Part shown: positions 32,759-42,056 of the stretch, in pieces
Position numbering within the stretch: position 1 is the stretch's first letter
Layout of the letters: each line of letters starts with the position of its first letter
Origin: Streptomyces vietnamensis
GTDB taxonomy: Bacteria > Actinomycetota > Actinomycetes > Streptomycetales > Streptomycetaceae
Assembly (NCBI RefSeq): GCF_000830005.1
Contig: NZ_CP010407.1
Coordinates: forward strand, 4,902,001 to 4,966,000
Reading direction: 5' to 3'
Length of the DNA: 64,000 nt
Notes under the pieces: generated by a model
The model's database searches: none
Told to the model about the DNA's origin: nothing
Seen by the model: the letters and a program-made list of their open reading frames with translations, nothing else
Position numbers and translations under genes: made by a program

Positions 32759-34999
32759 TCAGAAGATCGTCAGATCCGAGCCGAAGTAGTCGTAGGAGTA
32801 GATCGCCTGGCGGGTCCCGAAGGGCGCTCGCCAGTCGCCCGTGCCCTTGTAGACGTACGTGTTGCCGTAGTGGTTGTTCGCCAGCAGGTCCGGGTGGCCG
32901 TCGCGGTCGACGTCGCCGAAGCCGGCGAGCCCGTAGTACGTGTTCCAGCCCGCGCCGATGCGGGTACGGGCGGCGAAGGTGCCGTCCCCCTTGCCGAGGT
33001 ACAGCCAGAGGACACCTGAGGCGTCGCGGGCGACGAGGTCACCGGCCGGGCCGCCGCCGATGTCGGCGGTGGCGGTGATCTGGTTGTAGATCCCCCAGCC
33101 GCCGCCGACCTTCACACGCGGCGCGAAGGGCTTCACGGCGTCGCCGGTGCCCTTGTAGAGCCACAGGACGCCGGAGGTGTCGGTGGCGAGGAGGTCCGGG
33201 CGGCCGTCGCCGTTGAGGTCGCTGCCGCCGGTGATCTGCTTGTAGATCCCCCAGCCGCCGCCGATCTTCACGCGGGGGGCGAGGGCCAGGCCGGTGCCCT
33301 GGTGGAGCCAGAGGACGCCGGTCTTGTCGCGGGCGACGATGTCGGACTGCGGGGAGCCGGCGACGTTCCCGGGGGAGACGAGCCGGTCGTAGGCGTTCCA
33401 GCCGCCGGTGCCGAGCCAGGTGGGAAAGTCGTGGGTCCACGCGCCGAGGGGGCTGCTCGTGTTGTACAGCTTCAGACCGGTGGAGTCCCGCACGAGCAGG
33501 TCGGGGGTGCCGTTGTCGTCGAAGTCGTGCGGGACGACCTTGCGGACGACCTTGAAGGTGCCGGTCTTCTCCACGGCCGGGCCGATGCCGCCGATGGGCT
33601 GCGCCGTGAAGCGCCAGGTGTAGTCGCCGTTGGGGGCGGGGGCCCTGTACTCGGCAGGAATGCCGGGGTTGCTCGTGACGAACGCGCCGTCCCACTTGAA
33701 GCCGTATCGACCGTCTCCGGAGGAGGAGACCTCGGGACTCCACGATTTGCCGGTCGCGGGGTGCTCCAGCCGGACGTGTACCTCCATCGCCGGCCTGTTG
33801 AGGGTCCAGGTCAGTGGGACCGGGGTGGTGACGCGGTCGAAGTCGATCGTCTCGGGGACGTCGTGCTTCACGAACTCCAGCGTGGTGGACTGGCCGGTGC
33901 TCGCCACGAGGGTGACCGTCGGCCGGGCGCCGTCGGCGCCCGGGGCGATCCGGTAGAGGCCCTCGCCGTGCTCGATCGTCCCGCCCCGCGCCATCTGGGT
34001 CCCGTCGGGGCCGGGGGTGGAGGTCAGCGTGTGGTCCAGGAGGTCGACCGTCTCACCCGTCGTCAGGGAGAAGGCCCGCAGTGCGTACCTGGAGTTCGGG
34101 AGCGAGGCCGGGTCCGACGCGAACTGTCGGTACGTCAGCCAGCCGCCGACCAGTTGGATGCCGACGGCGTTCGTGATGCCCAGGTCGTGGCGTACGGTCT
34201 CGCCGGTGTCCCGCCGCGCCACGGCCACCTTCACCGTGGAGTTCGTGGGCTTCTCGACCCAGGCGATGTGGGTGGCCGAGAGGGCGGTGCCTCCCAGGGG
34301 GACGTCGGGCGTCTCGTACTTCTCGACGACCGCGTGGGTCGCGATGTCCACGACGGCCGCGCGGCTCTGCTTCGTCCCGTCCACGGTGCCCGCGTACAGG
34401 ACCACGGCGCTGTCGGGGGATTCCAGGTTGATGACGGTGATCGCGGCGTCAGCCGGCAGGCCGGTGACCGTGTCGTCGACCAAGTCCCCTTGCTGCTTGC
34501 CGATGACGTGGAGGTCGCTGCCGCCGGTCGCGTTGGCCTTCTTCGCGACGAGCCGGGTGCCGGCCGATCCCACGACGGTGTAGCCCTCGCCGAGGGGGCG
34601 GATGTCGATCTCCAGCGGATCGGCGCCCGTCGCCATGTCGTACAGCTTGAAGACACCGCTGCCGTCGGTCCCCCGCACGACGTCCGTGCGCCGCGAGCCC
34701 CCGTACGAGCCCCCGGGGAGCACGGTCGTGGCGCCGTCCGAGTACCGCATCCACCGGTAGGTGATCGGCGTGCCGCCCTGGCCGCTCAGGAAGCCGGTCG
34801 GGCCGGCGCTGAGGACCGAGGCGTCGACCGGGAACGGGACGACGTCCTGCTCCGCCGACTGCGCGGCGGCGGCCGGGGTCACGGCCGTCGGCGCGGCCGC
34901 GAAGGAAGGCGTGACGGTCACGGCGGTCACAGTCGTCACGGCCAGGACGGCGGTGACCGCCGCGCCCAGCCGGATCCGGGCGGTGCGGGTGCGGGTCAA
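32759..34999 (-). CDS. Secreted FG-GAP repeat protein (array member 5)
   Basis: A 746-aa paralogue with a signal peptide (LGAAVTAVLAVTTVTAV), a propeller-like half (TGFLSGQGG, ATHIAWVEKP), an Ig-like segment (YTWRFTAQPIGGIGP) and five FG-GAP modules (LNGDGRPDLLATDTSGVLWLY, VDRDGHPDLLANNH). The start is TTG 34999 with GGGGGAGGA 9 bp upstream. Longer in-frame extension runs antisense into the neighbouring gene and is rejected. Probably exported by Sec and acting outside the cell. Confidence 0.87.
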   Translation of the reverse strand: MTRTRTARIRLGAAVTAVLAVTTVTAVTVTPSFAAAPTAVTPAAAAQSAEQDVVPFPVDASVLSAGPTGFLSGQGGTPITYRWMRYSDGATTVLPGGSYGGSRRTDVVRGTDGSGVFKLYDMATGADPLEIDIRPLGEGYTVVGSAGTRLVAKKANATGGSDLHVIGKQQGDLVDDTVTGLPADAAITVINLESPDSAVVLYAGTVDGTKQSRAAVVDIATHAVVEKYETPDVPLGGTALSATHIAWVEKPTNSTVKVAVARRDTGETVRHDLGITNAVGIQLVGGWLTYRQFASDPASLPNSRYALRAFSLTTGETVDLLDHTLTSTPGPDGTQMARGGTIEHGEGLYRIAPGADGARPTVTLVASTGQSTTLEFVKHDVPETIDFDRVTTPVPLTWTLNRPAMEVHVRLEHPATGKSWSPEVSSSGDGRYGFKWDGAFVTSNPGIPAEYRAPAPNGDYTWRFTAQPIGGIGPAVEKTGTFKVVRKVVPHDFDDNGTPDLLVRDSTGLKLYNTSSPLGAWTHDFPTWLGTGGWNAYDRLVSPGNVAGSPQSDIVARDKTGVLWLHQGTGLALAPRVKIGGGWGIYKQITGGSDLNGDGRPDLLATDTSGVLWLYKGTGDAVKPFAPRVKVGGGWGIYNQITATADIGGGPAGDLVARDASGVLWLYLGKGDGTFAARTRIGAGWNTYYGLAGFGDVDRDGHPDLLANNHYGNTYVYKGTGDWRAPFGTRQAIYSYDYFGSDLTIF

Positions 35000-35021
35000 G
35001 AGACTGGTCCTCCCCCAGAGG

Positions 35022-35052
35022 TGTGGGCATGGCGTTCGACGCCATGCCCACA
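35022..35052 (-). promoter_or_regulatory. Leader stem-loop of array member 5
   Basis: A perfect 13-bp stem (TGTGGGCATGGCG and its complement) with a 5-base loop, between the promoter candidate and the SD. The stem sequence differs from that of other members but pairing is kept. Confidence 0.75.
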
Positions 35053-35053
35053 G

Positions 35054-35079
35054 GACCTCCGAGGGAATCGGAAGGTTGT
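35054..35079 (-). promoter_or_regulatory. Promoter candidate of array member 5
   Basis: On the minus strand ACAACC (35079-35074), 17 bp, GTC (35056-35054), only 1 bp from the hairpin. The transcript would therefore start inside or at the edge of the stem. Confidence 0.6.
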
Positions 35080-35088
35080 ACGTCCGGG

Positions 35089-37362
35089 TCAGAACAGGGT
35101 CGTGGGGTACGTCCCGAGGGGCTCCGGGCTGTACACCTCGCGCCGGGAGCTGAACGGCGCGCGCCAGTCGCCCGTGCCCACGTAGTAGGAGAGGGTCTCG
35201 AAGTTGCCGCCCATGACTCCCTGGGCGACGAGGTCCGGGCGGCCGTCCCTGTTGACGTCGCCGACGCCGACGAGGTCGGTGTAGCGGTCCCAGCCCGTGC
35301 CGATCCTGGTGCGCGGGGCGAAGGTGCCGTCGCCCTTGCCGAGGTACAGCCAGAGGACACCGGCGCGGTCGCGGGCGACGAGGTCGCCGGCGGGGCCTCC
35401 GGCGAGGTTGCCGACGGCGGAGATCTGGTTGTAGATCCCCCAGCCGCCGCCGATCTTCTTGCGGGCGGCGAAGGGTGCGGTTCCCTTGCCGGTGCCCTTG
35501 TACAGCCACAGGTCGCCGGCCTTGTCGGCGGCGAGGAGGTCGGAGCGGCCGTCGTTGGTGAGGTCGCTGCTGCCGCCGACGAGCTTGTCGTAGGTCTGCC
35601 AGCCGCCGCCGATCTTCGTACGGGGGGCGAAGGCGTGGCCGGTTCCGGAGTACAGCCAGAGGTCGCCGACCCGGTCGCGGCCGATGACGTCGGCGTACGG
35701 GGAGGCGTCCAGGTTGCCGGGGGCCGCGAGCCGGTCGTAGATGTTCCAGCCCTGGCCGATGACCGTGGGCGTCCGCTTGTAGCCCCAGCGGGTCTCGTAG
35801 AGGCTCTGGCGGGCGTCGTAGTTGAGCAGTCGGCCCGAGCCCGAGCCGTCCAGGACGAGGAGGTCCGCGAGACCGCTGTCGGAGAAGTCGTGCGGGGCGG
35901 GCTTGCCGGTGACCTTGAGGGTGCCGGTCCTGACCAGGTCGGGCCCGATGCCGTTGGACGGGCGGGCGGTCATCTTCCAGGTGTAGTCGCCGTTGGAGGC
36001 GGCGGAGTGGTCGTCGAACATGCCGGTCCAGCGCACCCCGGAAAGGGAGCCGTCGCGTTCCGTGAAGCCGAGGTCGGAGGTCCAGCGCTTCCCGGACGCG
36101 GTGTGGGTGAGGACGACGCGGAACCGGTTGGGCTTGCTGAACTCCCAGAAGAAGCCCGGCTCGTCGCCGCGCGCGAGGTCGGCCGCGGTGGGGAGGGGAG
36201 CGGTCGCGTGCTCCTTGGCGCCGAGCACGACGGTCTCGCCCGTGCTCGCCACCTGCGTGGCGGCCGGGGTGCCGTCCTCGCCGGGGGCGATCCGGAAGAG
36301 GCCGTCACCCTGGGCGATCGACCCGCCCTGGACCAGGGCCGCGCCGCCGGGCTCGCTCCGGGAGCTGATCACGTGGTCGAGGAGCTTGACGGTCCTGCCG
36401 CTCGTGAGGGACTGGGCCGTCAGCGCGTAGTACGGGTCGGGCGTGAGGGCCGCGGCCCCGCCGGTCACGGCGTACATCACCCAGTCGCCGAGCAGGCGGA
36501 CGGTGAGCGGGGTCTTGGTCCCGAGGGGGATGCGCTGGACCGCGGCCTCGCCCCACCGGGCCACCACCAGGTCCACGGTGCCGGTGGACGACTTCTCCGT
36601 CCAGGCCACGTGGGTGGCGGTCGTGCTGACGCTGGACAGCGCGCGCCAGGTGTAGCCCGGGCCGGCCAGCACCTCGTCGTACGCCTTCGGGACGGCTCGG
36701 TCCTCGGTGATCGCGGCGGTCGCGACGTCCACGCGGGCCACGTGCTTCGCGGACACCCCGCCGACCGTGCCGGTGTAGAACAGGTTCAGGGTGCCGGGCG
36801 AGTCCGCGAACGCGTGGTGGATCACGGTGTCCCTGGGCAGCCCGTTCACCCGGCGGTCCACGACGGTGCCCGCGGGCTTGCCGACGAGGTGGAGAGAGGT
36901 TCCCTCGCCGGCGTCGGTGACCTTCATGACGACCGTGGCGCCGGCCAGTCCGACGAACTCGGCGGACGTGCCCAGGAAGGCGGTGTCGATCACCACGGGG
37001 TCGGCGCCGGTGGCCATGTCGTACAGCTTGTACGTGGCCCCCTCCCGCTTCGCGATCATGTCGGTCTGCTGGCCGCCCTGGTAGTCACCGGTGGGCAGCA
37101 CGGTCGTGGCGCCGTCCTCGTACCGCGTCCAGCGGAAGGTCCCGTCCGAGGGCAGCCGCGTCAGGAAGCCCGACGTGCCGTTGCCCCGGATCCGGGAGCC
37201 CGGCGGCAGCTCCGCCGTGACCTGCTGTGTGTCCCCGGCCGCCGTCACGGCCCCCGTCGTCGCCACGGCCGCCGGTACGGCCGTGAGCGTGCCCACGGTG
37301 ACGGCGGCTACGAGGGTCGCAGCGGCGGCGATGCGGTGCCGGGACGCATGTGCTCTGGACAA
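35089..37362 (-). CDS. Secreted FG-GAP repeat protein (array member 4)
   Basis: A 757-aa paralogue. Signal peptide IAAAATLVAAVTVGTL, propeller-like half (SGFLTRLPSDGTFRWTRYEDG, ATHVAWTEKS), Ig-like segment (YTWKMTARPSNGIGP), then FG-GAP modules (LTNDGRSDLLAADKAGDLWLY, VNRDGRPDLVAQG). The TTG start at 37362 has GGGAGGA about 8 bp upstream, in the same spacing as its neighbours. Between the Ig-like part and the FG-GAP region a GSGSGRLLNYDARQ stretch interrupts the first module. Confidence 0.87.
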   Translation of the reverse strand: MSRAHASRHRIAAAATLVAAVTVGTLTAVPAAVATTGAVTAAGDTQQVTAELPPGSRIRGNGTSGFLTRLPSDGTFRWTRYEDGATTVLPTGDYQGGQQTDMIAKREGATYKLYDMATGADPVVIDTAFLGTSAEFVGLAGATVVMKVTDAGEGTSLHLVGKPAGTVVDRRVNGLPRDTVIHHAFADSPGTLNLFYTGTVGGVSAKHVARVDVATAAITEDRAVPKAYDEVLAGPGYTWRALSSVSTTATHVAWTEKSSTGTVDLVVARWGEAAVQRIPLGTKTPLTVRLLGDWVMYAVTGGAAALTPDPYYALTAQSLTSGRTVKLLDHVISSRSEPGGAALVQGGSIAQGDGLFRIAPGEDGTPAATQVASTGETVVLGAKEHATAPLPTAADLARGDEPGFFWEFSKPNRFRVVLTHTASGKRWTSDLGFTERDGSLSGVRWTGMFDDHSAASNGDYTWKMTARPSNGIGPDLVRTGTLKVTGKPAPHDFSDSGLADLLVLDGSGSGRLLNYDARQSLYETRWGYKRTPTVIGQGWNIYDRLAAPGNLDASPYADVIGRDRVGDLWLYSGTGHAFAPRTKIGGGWQTYDKLVGGSSDLTNDGRSDLLAADKAGDLWLYKGTGKGTAPFAARKKIGGGWGIYNQISAVGNLAGGPAGDLVARDRAGVLWLYLGKGDGTFAPRTRIGTGWDRYTDLVGVGDVNRDGRPDLVAQGVMGGNFETLSYYVGTGDWRAPFSSRREVYSPEPLGTYPTTLF

Positions 37363-37385
37363 AGCGGTGTTTCCTCCCTTGGAGG

Positions 37386-37415
37386 TGTGGGCGCGGCGAG
37401 ATCGCCACGCCCACA
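37386..37415 (-). promoter_or_regulatory. Leader stem-loop of array member 4
   Basis: A 14-bp stem (TGTGGGCGTGGCGA type) with a single G-T wobble and a 2-base loop, between the GTC element and the SD. Confidence 0.7.
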
Positions 37416-37416
37416 T

Positions 37417-37442
37417 GACTCACGGACCGTTCGAAGGGTTGT
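37417..37442 (-). promoter_or_regulatory. Promoter candidate of array member 4
   Basis: On the minus strand ACAACC (37442-37437), 17 bp, GTC (37419-37417). Confidence 0.6.
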
Positions 37443-37451
37443 GCGTCGCGA

Positions 37452-39686
37452 TCAGAAGAGTTCGGTCACGCCGTCGCCCAGACCGGGGTTGTACAGCGCC
37501 CGGCGGGACGCGAACGGGGCCTGCCAGTCGCCCGTGCCCTTGTACACGTAGAGGTCGCTGTGGGAGTCGTCGTACGCGACGAGGTCGTTCCTGCCGTCGC
37601 GGTCGGTGTCGCCGACACCGACGAGGCTGGAGTACTGGCTCCAGCCGCTGCCGATCTTCGTGCGGGACGCGAAGGTGCCGTCGCCCTTGCCGAGGTAGAG
37701 CCAGAGGACCCCGGAGGTGTCGCGGGCGACGAGGTCCCCGGCGGCCGCTCCGGCGAGGTCGCCGACGGCCGTGAGCTGGTTGTAGATGCCCCAGCCGGCG
37801 CCGATCTGCACACGCGCCTCGAAGGGCTTCACGGCGTCGCCCGTGGCCTTGTAGAGCCACAGCACGCCGCTGGTGTCGGTGGCGAGGAGGTCCGGGCGGC
37901 CGTCGCCCGTGAGGTCGGAGCCGGCGGTGAGCTTGGTGTAGATCTGCCAGCCGCTGCCGATCTTCGTCCGGGGACCGAGGCCCTTGCCGTTGCCCTGGTG
38001 CAGCCAGAGCACACCCGTCGTGTCGCGGGTGACGACGTCCCCGGCGGTCGTGCCGGCGATGTCGCCGGTGGCCGTGATCCGGTCGTACGCGTACCAGCCC
38101 GTCCCGAGGTCCACCGGGTCCGGCTTTTGGGTCGGGGAGGAGCCCTCGATCTGCCGCAGGTCGTACGAGCGCAGCCGGCCCGCCCCGTCCCGGGAGAGCA
38201 CGTCCGGCGAGCCGTTGTCGTCGAAGTCGTGCGGCCTCGGCGCGCGGGTGAGGGTGAAGGTGCCGGTGCGGACGACGTCCGGGCCGATGCCGTTGGCGGG
38301 CTTCGCCGTCATCGTCCAGGTGTAGTCGCCGTTGTACGCCGGGAGGCCGTTGGAGAACGTGCCGTCCCAGGTGAACGGGAAGTCGGTCAGCCCCGCGTGC
38401 GGGTCGGTGTAGGCCTCGCCCCCCGTCAGGCCGGAGGCGGTGTGGGTGAAGACCAGGCTCACGGTCGTGTTGGACCGGCTGAGCGTCCACGAGGCGTTCA
38501 GCGCACCGCCGTTGTGGTCGAAGTCGACGACGCCGCTCGGCGGCAGGGTCTCCTTCTCCACCGTGAGCGCGGTGGGCCGCCCGGTGCCCGCCACCAGGGT
38601 CGCGACGGGCGTGCCGTCGGCGCCGGGGGCGACGCGGTAGAGGCCCTCGCCGTGCTCGACCGTACCGCCGAGGGCGAGCAGGCCGCCGTCGGCGCCGACG
38701 GTGCCGGACTGGACGTGGTCGAGGAGCTTGACCGTCTCGCCGGTGTTCAGGGAACGGGCGGTGAGGGCGTGCAGGGCGAGGGGGAGGGTGGCCGTGCCGC
38801 CGCCGTCCCGGTCGTACGTCACCCAGTCGCCGACCGCCCCGAGGCGGATCAGCTCCGTGTCGGTGCGGTCGTCCAGCAGCGTCCGCTCGACCGTCGTCCC
38901 GTCCCGGCGGGCCACGGCGAGGAACGACTTGGCCTCGACGGGCCTCTCGGTCCAGGCCACGTGGGTCGGGGAGACGACGACGGAGGCGATGACGGTGGCC
39001 ACCGGGACGTCGTGCGTGTCGGTGATCGCGCCGGTGGCGAGGTCCACCACGCCCAGGGTGCGGACATTGCTCATGCTGCGGACGTACTGAAGTGCGAGGG
39101 TGCCGGGCCCGTTGCTGTAGCTCAGCAGGGGGCGGGCGCCCTCGGGCAGGACGATCTCGTGGTCGACGGCGTGGCCGTCCTCCTCGGAGACGAGGTGGAA
39201 CTCCATGCCGTCGGGCGTGCTCTTCCTCATGACGAGCGTGGAGCCGACGACCCTGACGAAGCTGTACGGGGTGGCCGCGGTGTTGAAGGCCGAGGTGTCG
39301 ATCACGACGGGTTCCGAAGCCCCGCTCATGTCGGTGAGCGTGTACACGCTCCCGTTCTGCGTGGCGACGGTGTCCGTGCCCGGGACTCCCCAGCGCTCGC
39401 CTGCGGGAAGCGTGGTCGTGACGCCGTCCGAGAAGCGCGTCCAGCGGTGGACGGTGCTCGCCCCCTCGGTGACGCTCAGCACGCCGGTACGGCCGGAGCT
39501 CAACAGCTGCGAGCCGGCCGGGATCGTCAGCGTGTCCTGGCTGTCCGAGACCGCCGTGAGCGCCGGGGCCGGGGCTGTCGGCCCGGTGGCGAAGGCAGGG
39601 GCCGCGAGCCCGGTGACGGCGGTGACGGCGAGGACGGCCGTGACGGCCGCCACCAGCCGTGTCCGGCCGGTGTGTACATGCAGCAA
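37452..39686 (-). CDS. Secreted FG-GAP repeat protein (array member 3)
   Basis: A 744-aa paralogue. Signal peptide LVAAVTAVLAVTAVTGLAAP, propeller-like half (TGVLSVTEGAS, PTHVAWTERP), Ig-like segment (YTWTMTAKPANGIGP), then five FG-GAP modules (LTGDGRPDLLATDTSGVLWLY, TDRDGRNDLVAYDDS). TTG 39686 is preferred because GGGGGAG is 8 bp upstream; a GTG at 39692 lies too close to that site. Its promoter is the most diverged of the set. Confidence 0.86.
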   Translation of the reverse strand: MLHVHTGRTRLVAAVTAVLAVTAVTGLAAPAFATGPTAPAPALTAVSDSQDTLTIPAGSQLLSSGRTGVLSVTEGASTVHRWTRFSDGVTTTLPAGERWGVPGTDTVATQNGSVYTLTDMSGASEPVVIDTSAFNTAATPYSFVRVVGSTLVMRKSTPDGMEFHLVSEEDGHAVDHEIVLPEGARPLLSYSNGPGTLALQYVRSMSNVRTLGVVDLATGAITDTHDVPVATVIASVVVSPTHVAWTERPVEAKSFLAVARRDGTTVERTLLDDRTDTELIRLGAVGDWVTYDRDGGGTATLPLALHALTARSLNTGETVKLLDHVQSGTVGADGGLLALGGTVEHGEGLYRVAPGADGTPVATLVAGTGRPTALTVEKETLPPSGVVDFDHNGGALNASWTLSRSNTTVSLVFTHTASGLTGGEAYTDPHAGLTDFPFTWDGTFSNGLPAYNGDYTWTMTAKPANGIGPDVVRTGTFTLTRAPRPHDFDDNGSPDVLSRDGAGRLRSYDLRQIEGSSPTQKPDPVDLGTGWYAYDRITATGDIAGTTAGDVVTRDTTGVLWLHQGNGKGLGPRTKIGSGWQIYTKLTAGSDLTGDGRPDLLATDTSGVLWLYKATGDAVKPFEARVQIGAGWGIYNQLTAVGDLAGAAAGDLVARDTSGVLWLYLGKGDGTFASRTKIGSGWSQYSSLVGVGDTDRDGRNDLVAYDDSHSDLYVYKGTGDWQAPFASRRALYNPGLGDGVTELF

Positions 39687-39709
39687 GGACACTTCTCCCC
39701 CAGCGGAGC

Positions 39710-39736
39710 GGGTGTGACGGATGTTCCGTCACACCC
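39710..39736 (-). promoter_or_regulatory. Leader stem-loop of array member 3
   Basis: A perfect 12-bp stem (GGGTGTGACGGA and its complement) with a 3-base loop. The stem sequence is unrelated to that of members 4 and 5, yet it sits at the equivalent place before the SD. Confidence 0.7.
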
Positions 39737-39748
39737 TCACCGATCATC

Positions 39749-39774
39749 GAGGGAGCCGAAAGGCCGGAGGTCGG
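39749..39774 (-). promoter_or_regulatory. Diverged promoter candidate of array member 3
   Basis: On the minus strand CCGACC (39774-39769), 17 bp, CTC (39751-39749). It keeps the spacing but has a changed -35, and CTC instead of GTC as in the sigma gene. It lies 12 bp from the hairpin rather than 0-2. Confidence 0.4.
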
Positions 39775-39816
39775 CACCTTGGGGCCCGGAACATTGCCGG
39801 AGCCGAACCCCCTCGG

Positions 39817-42033
39817 CTAGGAGACCGAGTTGAACTTCGTTCCCTCGCCCGCGTACAGGTTCGTCGTCAGGCGCGCGAACGGCGCCGTCGCCGAGCCCGT
39901 CGACCGGTAGACGTACGTGCCGCCGGCGCCGTACGCGATCAGGTCCGGGCGGCCGTCGGCGTTCACGTCGCCCGCGCCGACGAGCTGGGAGAAGGCGCCC
40001 CAGCCGGAGCCGACCTTCACCCGGGTGGAGAAGCCGCCGGTGCCGTTGCCCTGGTAGAGCCACAGGACGCCGGAGGTGTCACGGGCGACCAGGTCACCGG
40101 CGGACGAGCCGGCGATGTTGCCGACGGCCGTGATCTGGTTGTAGACGCCCCAGCCGGAGCCGACCTTGACGCGGGTCGCGAAGGGGGCGAGGTCGTCGCC
40201 GGTGCCCTTGTAGAACCACAGCACGCCCGAGGCGTCGGTGGCGAGGAGGTCGGCGCGGCCGTCGCCGTTGAGGTCCGAGCCGCCCGCGAGCTTGGTGTAG
40301 CCGCCCCAGCCGCCGCCGACCTTGATGCGCGGGGTGAAGGTGCCGTCCCTCTTGCCGATGTACTGCCAGAGGACACCGGAACCGTCGAGGGCGATGAGGT
40401 CGCCGTAAGGAAGGCCGGCGATGTCGCCGACGGCCTCGATCTGCTTGTACGTGTTCCAGCCCGGGCCGACCTTCGTACGGCGGGCGGTGTTGATCTGGCT
40501 GCCCACGGGCCAGTCGAACAGGTCGTCGCGCCACAGCACACCGGAGGCGTCCCGGGCGAAGACGTCGGTGGAGCCGTTGTCGTCGAAGTCGTGCGGGTTG
40601 GTCGTCCGCGTGACCCGGAAGGCGCCCTGGGCGGTCGCCGGGCCGCCGACGCCGTCGGTCGGGGTGGCGGTGATCTTCCAGGTGTAGTCGCCGTTCGGCG
40701 CGCTGGTGTTGTCCAGGATGCCGCCCCACGCGTAGGTGTACCGGTTGCCGGAGACGGACGTCAGGCGCTGGACGAGCTTCTTGCCGGTGGTCTGGTGCGT
40801 GAGCGTGAGGTCGACGGTGGCGTTGCCGCGCGACAGCGTCCACTCCATCGGGACCGTGGTGCCCGGCTTCTCCAGGTTCACCGTCGACAGGACCTTCGAG
40901 TCGGTCACCTGGATGGCCAGGACCCGGCCGGTGGAGGTCTCCAGGGCGACCGTCGGGCGCGTGCCGCCCGAGCCGGAGATCCGGAAGACTCCGTCGCCGT
41001 CGGCGCCGAAGCCGCGCACGAGCAGGGTGCCGTCGGGGGCGTGGGCCACGCTGGAGAAGTTGTCCAGGAGCTTGTACGGCTGGGCGCCCGCGTCGGTGAG
41101 GCTCCGCGCGTACAGCGGGCTGGGGTTCTCGGCGGTGGCGGTGCCCGGGACGCCGTACAGGATCGTGTCGCCGACGATGCCCGCGACGACGGCGCCGGTC
41201 ATGGCGCCGGTCAGAGGGATGCGCGTGACCGTGGTGGTGCCGAGCTTCTCCGCTCTGATCTCCAGGCCGCCCTCCGGGGCCGAGTGGACCCACGCCTGCC
41301 AGTCGGCGGTGAGGGCGCCGGTCGAGGACTGGGACCACTGGGCGGTGCCGGTGCTGCCGCCCCAGTCGACGACGGAGTTGTTGAAGGCGCCCGTGGTCGC
41401 CCTCCACCACGCGGGCTTGAGGCCCGATGTGTCCTGCACCATCTCGGTGCCCAGGACGACCATGTTCGTTCCGTCGGTGGCGACGACCTTGAAGTCCACG
41501 TTGCGGGCGCGGGACGACAGCTTCGTCTTCTGGACGACACCGTTGACCTGGGTCAGCTTCCACAGGTCGCGGTAGTTCTCGGTGCCGCTCGGGACGCTCA
41601 CGAAGAGGCTGTCGCGGACGATGCCGACCAGCTGGGCGCCGGGACCGAGCACGCCGATGTTGAGGTTGGCGTACGTCGTGGTCGCCGGGTTGTACGCGGT
41701 GAACATGCTGCCGTCGCCCGTCAGCATGTAGTCGGAGGTGGAGTCGTAGGCCTTCGGCCCGGACAGCGTCGTCACCGTGCCGTCGGTGTGGTGCCACTCC
41801 AGCGCGGTGGTGCCGTTCTCGTCCGTGCAGGTCGTGACGTAGCCGTAGGCGCCGGTGGAGACGACCTCGGCGCCGACGGGCAGCAGGCCGGCGGCGGTCG
41901 GCGCGCACCGGCCCTCGGCGGTGGTGGCGGCGAAGGCCGACGCGGTGACGAGGGTCCCCGTCACGGCGGTGACCGTGGAGAGGGTGAGGAGCGCCGCGGC
42001 CAGACGGCGGCCGGATATACGGGCGTGCTTCAT
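39817..42033 (-). CDS. Secreted FG-GAP repeat protein (array member 2)
   Basis: A 738-aa paralogue starting at ATG 42033 with AGGAAGG upstream. Signal peptide LAAALLTLSTVTAVTGTLV; the mature N-terminus carries two Cys (GRCAPTAAG, TTCTDENG) not seen in its neighbours. The propeller-like half is the most divergent (YGYVTTCTDENG). The Ig-like segment (YTWKITATPTDGVGGP) and five FG-GAP modules (LNGDGRADLLATDASGVLWFY, VNADGRPDLIAYG) are conserved. It begins 23 bp after member 1 and has no promoter or hairpin of its own, so it is probably expressed from the member 1 promoter. Confidence 0.87.
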   Translation of the reverse strand: MKHARISGRRLAAALLTLSTVTAVTGTLVTASAFAATTAEGRCAPTAAGLLPVGAEVVSTGAYGYVTTCTDENGTTALEWHHTDGTVTTLSGPKAYDSTSDYMLTGDGSMFTAYNPATTTYANLNIGVLGPGAQLVGIVRDSLFVSVPSGTENYRDLWKLTQVNGVVQKTKLSSRARNVDFKVVATDGTNMVVLGTEMVQDTSGLKPAWWRATTGAFNNSVVDWGGSTGTAQWSQSSTGALTADWQAWVHSAPEGGLEIRAEKLGTTTVTRIPLTGAMTGAVVAGIVGDTILYGVPGTATAENPSPLYARSLTDAGAQPYKLLDNFSSVAHAPDGTLLVRGFGADGDGVFRISGSGGTRPTVALETSTGRVLAIQVTDSKVLSTVNLEKPGTTVPMEWTLSRGNATVDLTLTHQTTGKKLVQRLTSVSGNRYTYAWGGILDNTSAPNGDYTWKITATPTDGVGGPATAQGAFRVTRTTNPHDFDDNGSTDVFARDASGVLWRDDLFDWPVGSQINTARRTKVGPGWNTYKQIEAVGDIAGLPYGDLIALDGSGVLWQYIGKRDGTFTPRIKVGGGWGGYTKLAGGSDLNGDGRADLLATDASGVLWFYKGTGDDLAPFATRVKVGSGWGVYNQITAVGNIAGSSAGDLVARDTSGVLWLYQGNGTGGFSTRVKVGSGWGAFSQLVGAGDVNADGRPDLIAYGAGGTYVYRSTGSATAPFARLTTNLYAGEGTKFNSVS

Positions 42034-42056
42034 GTGCGCCTTCCTGGAAAGACCGG

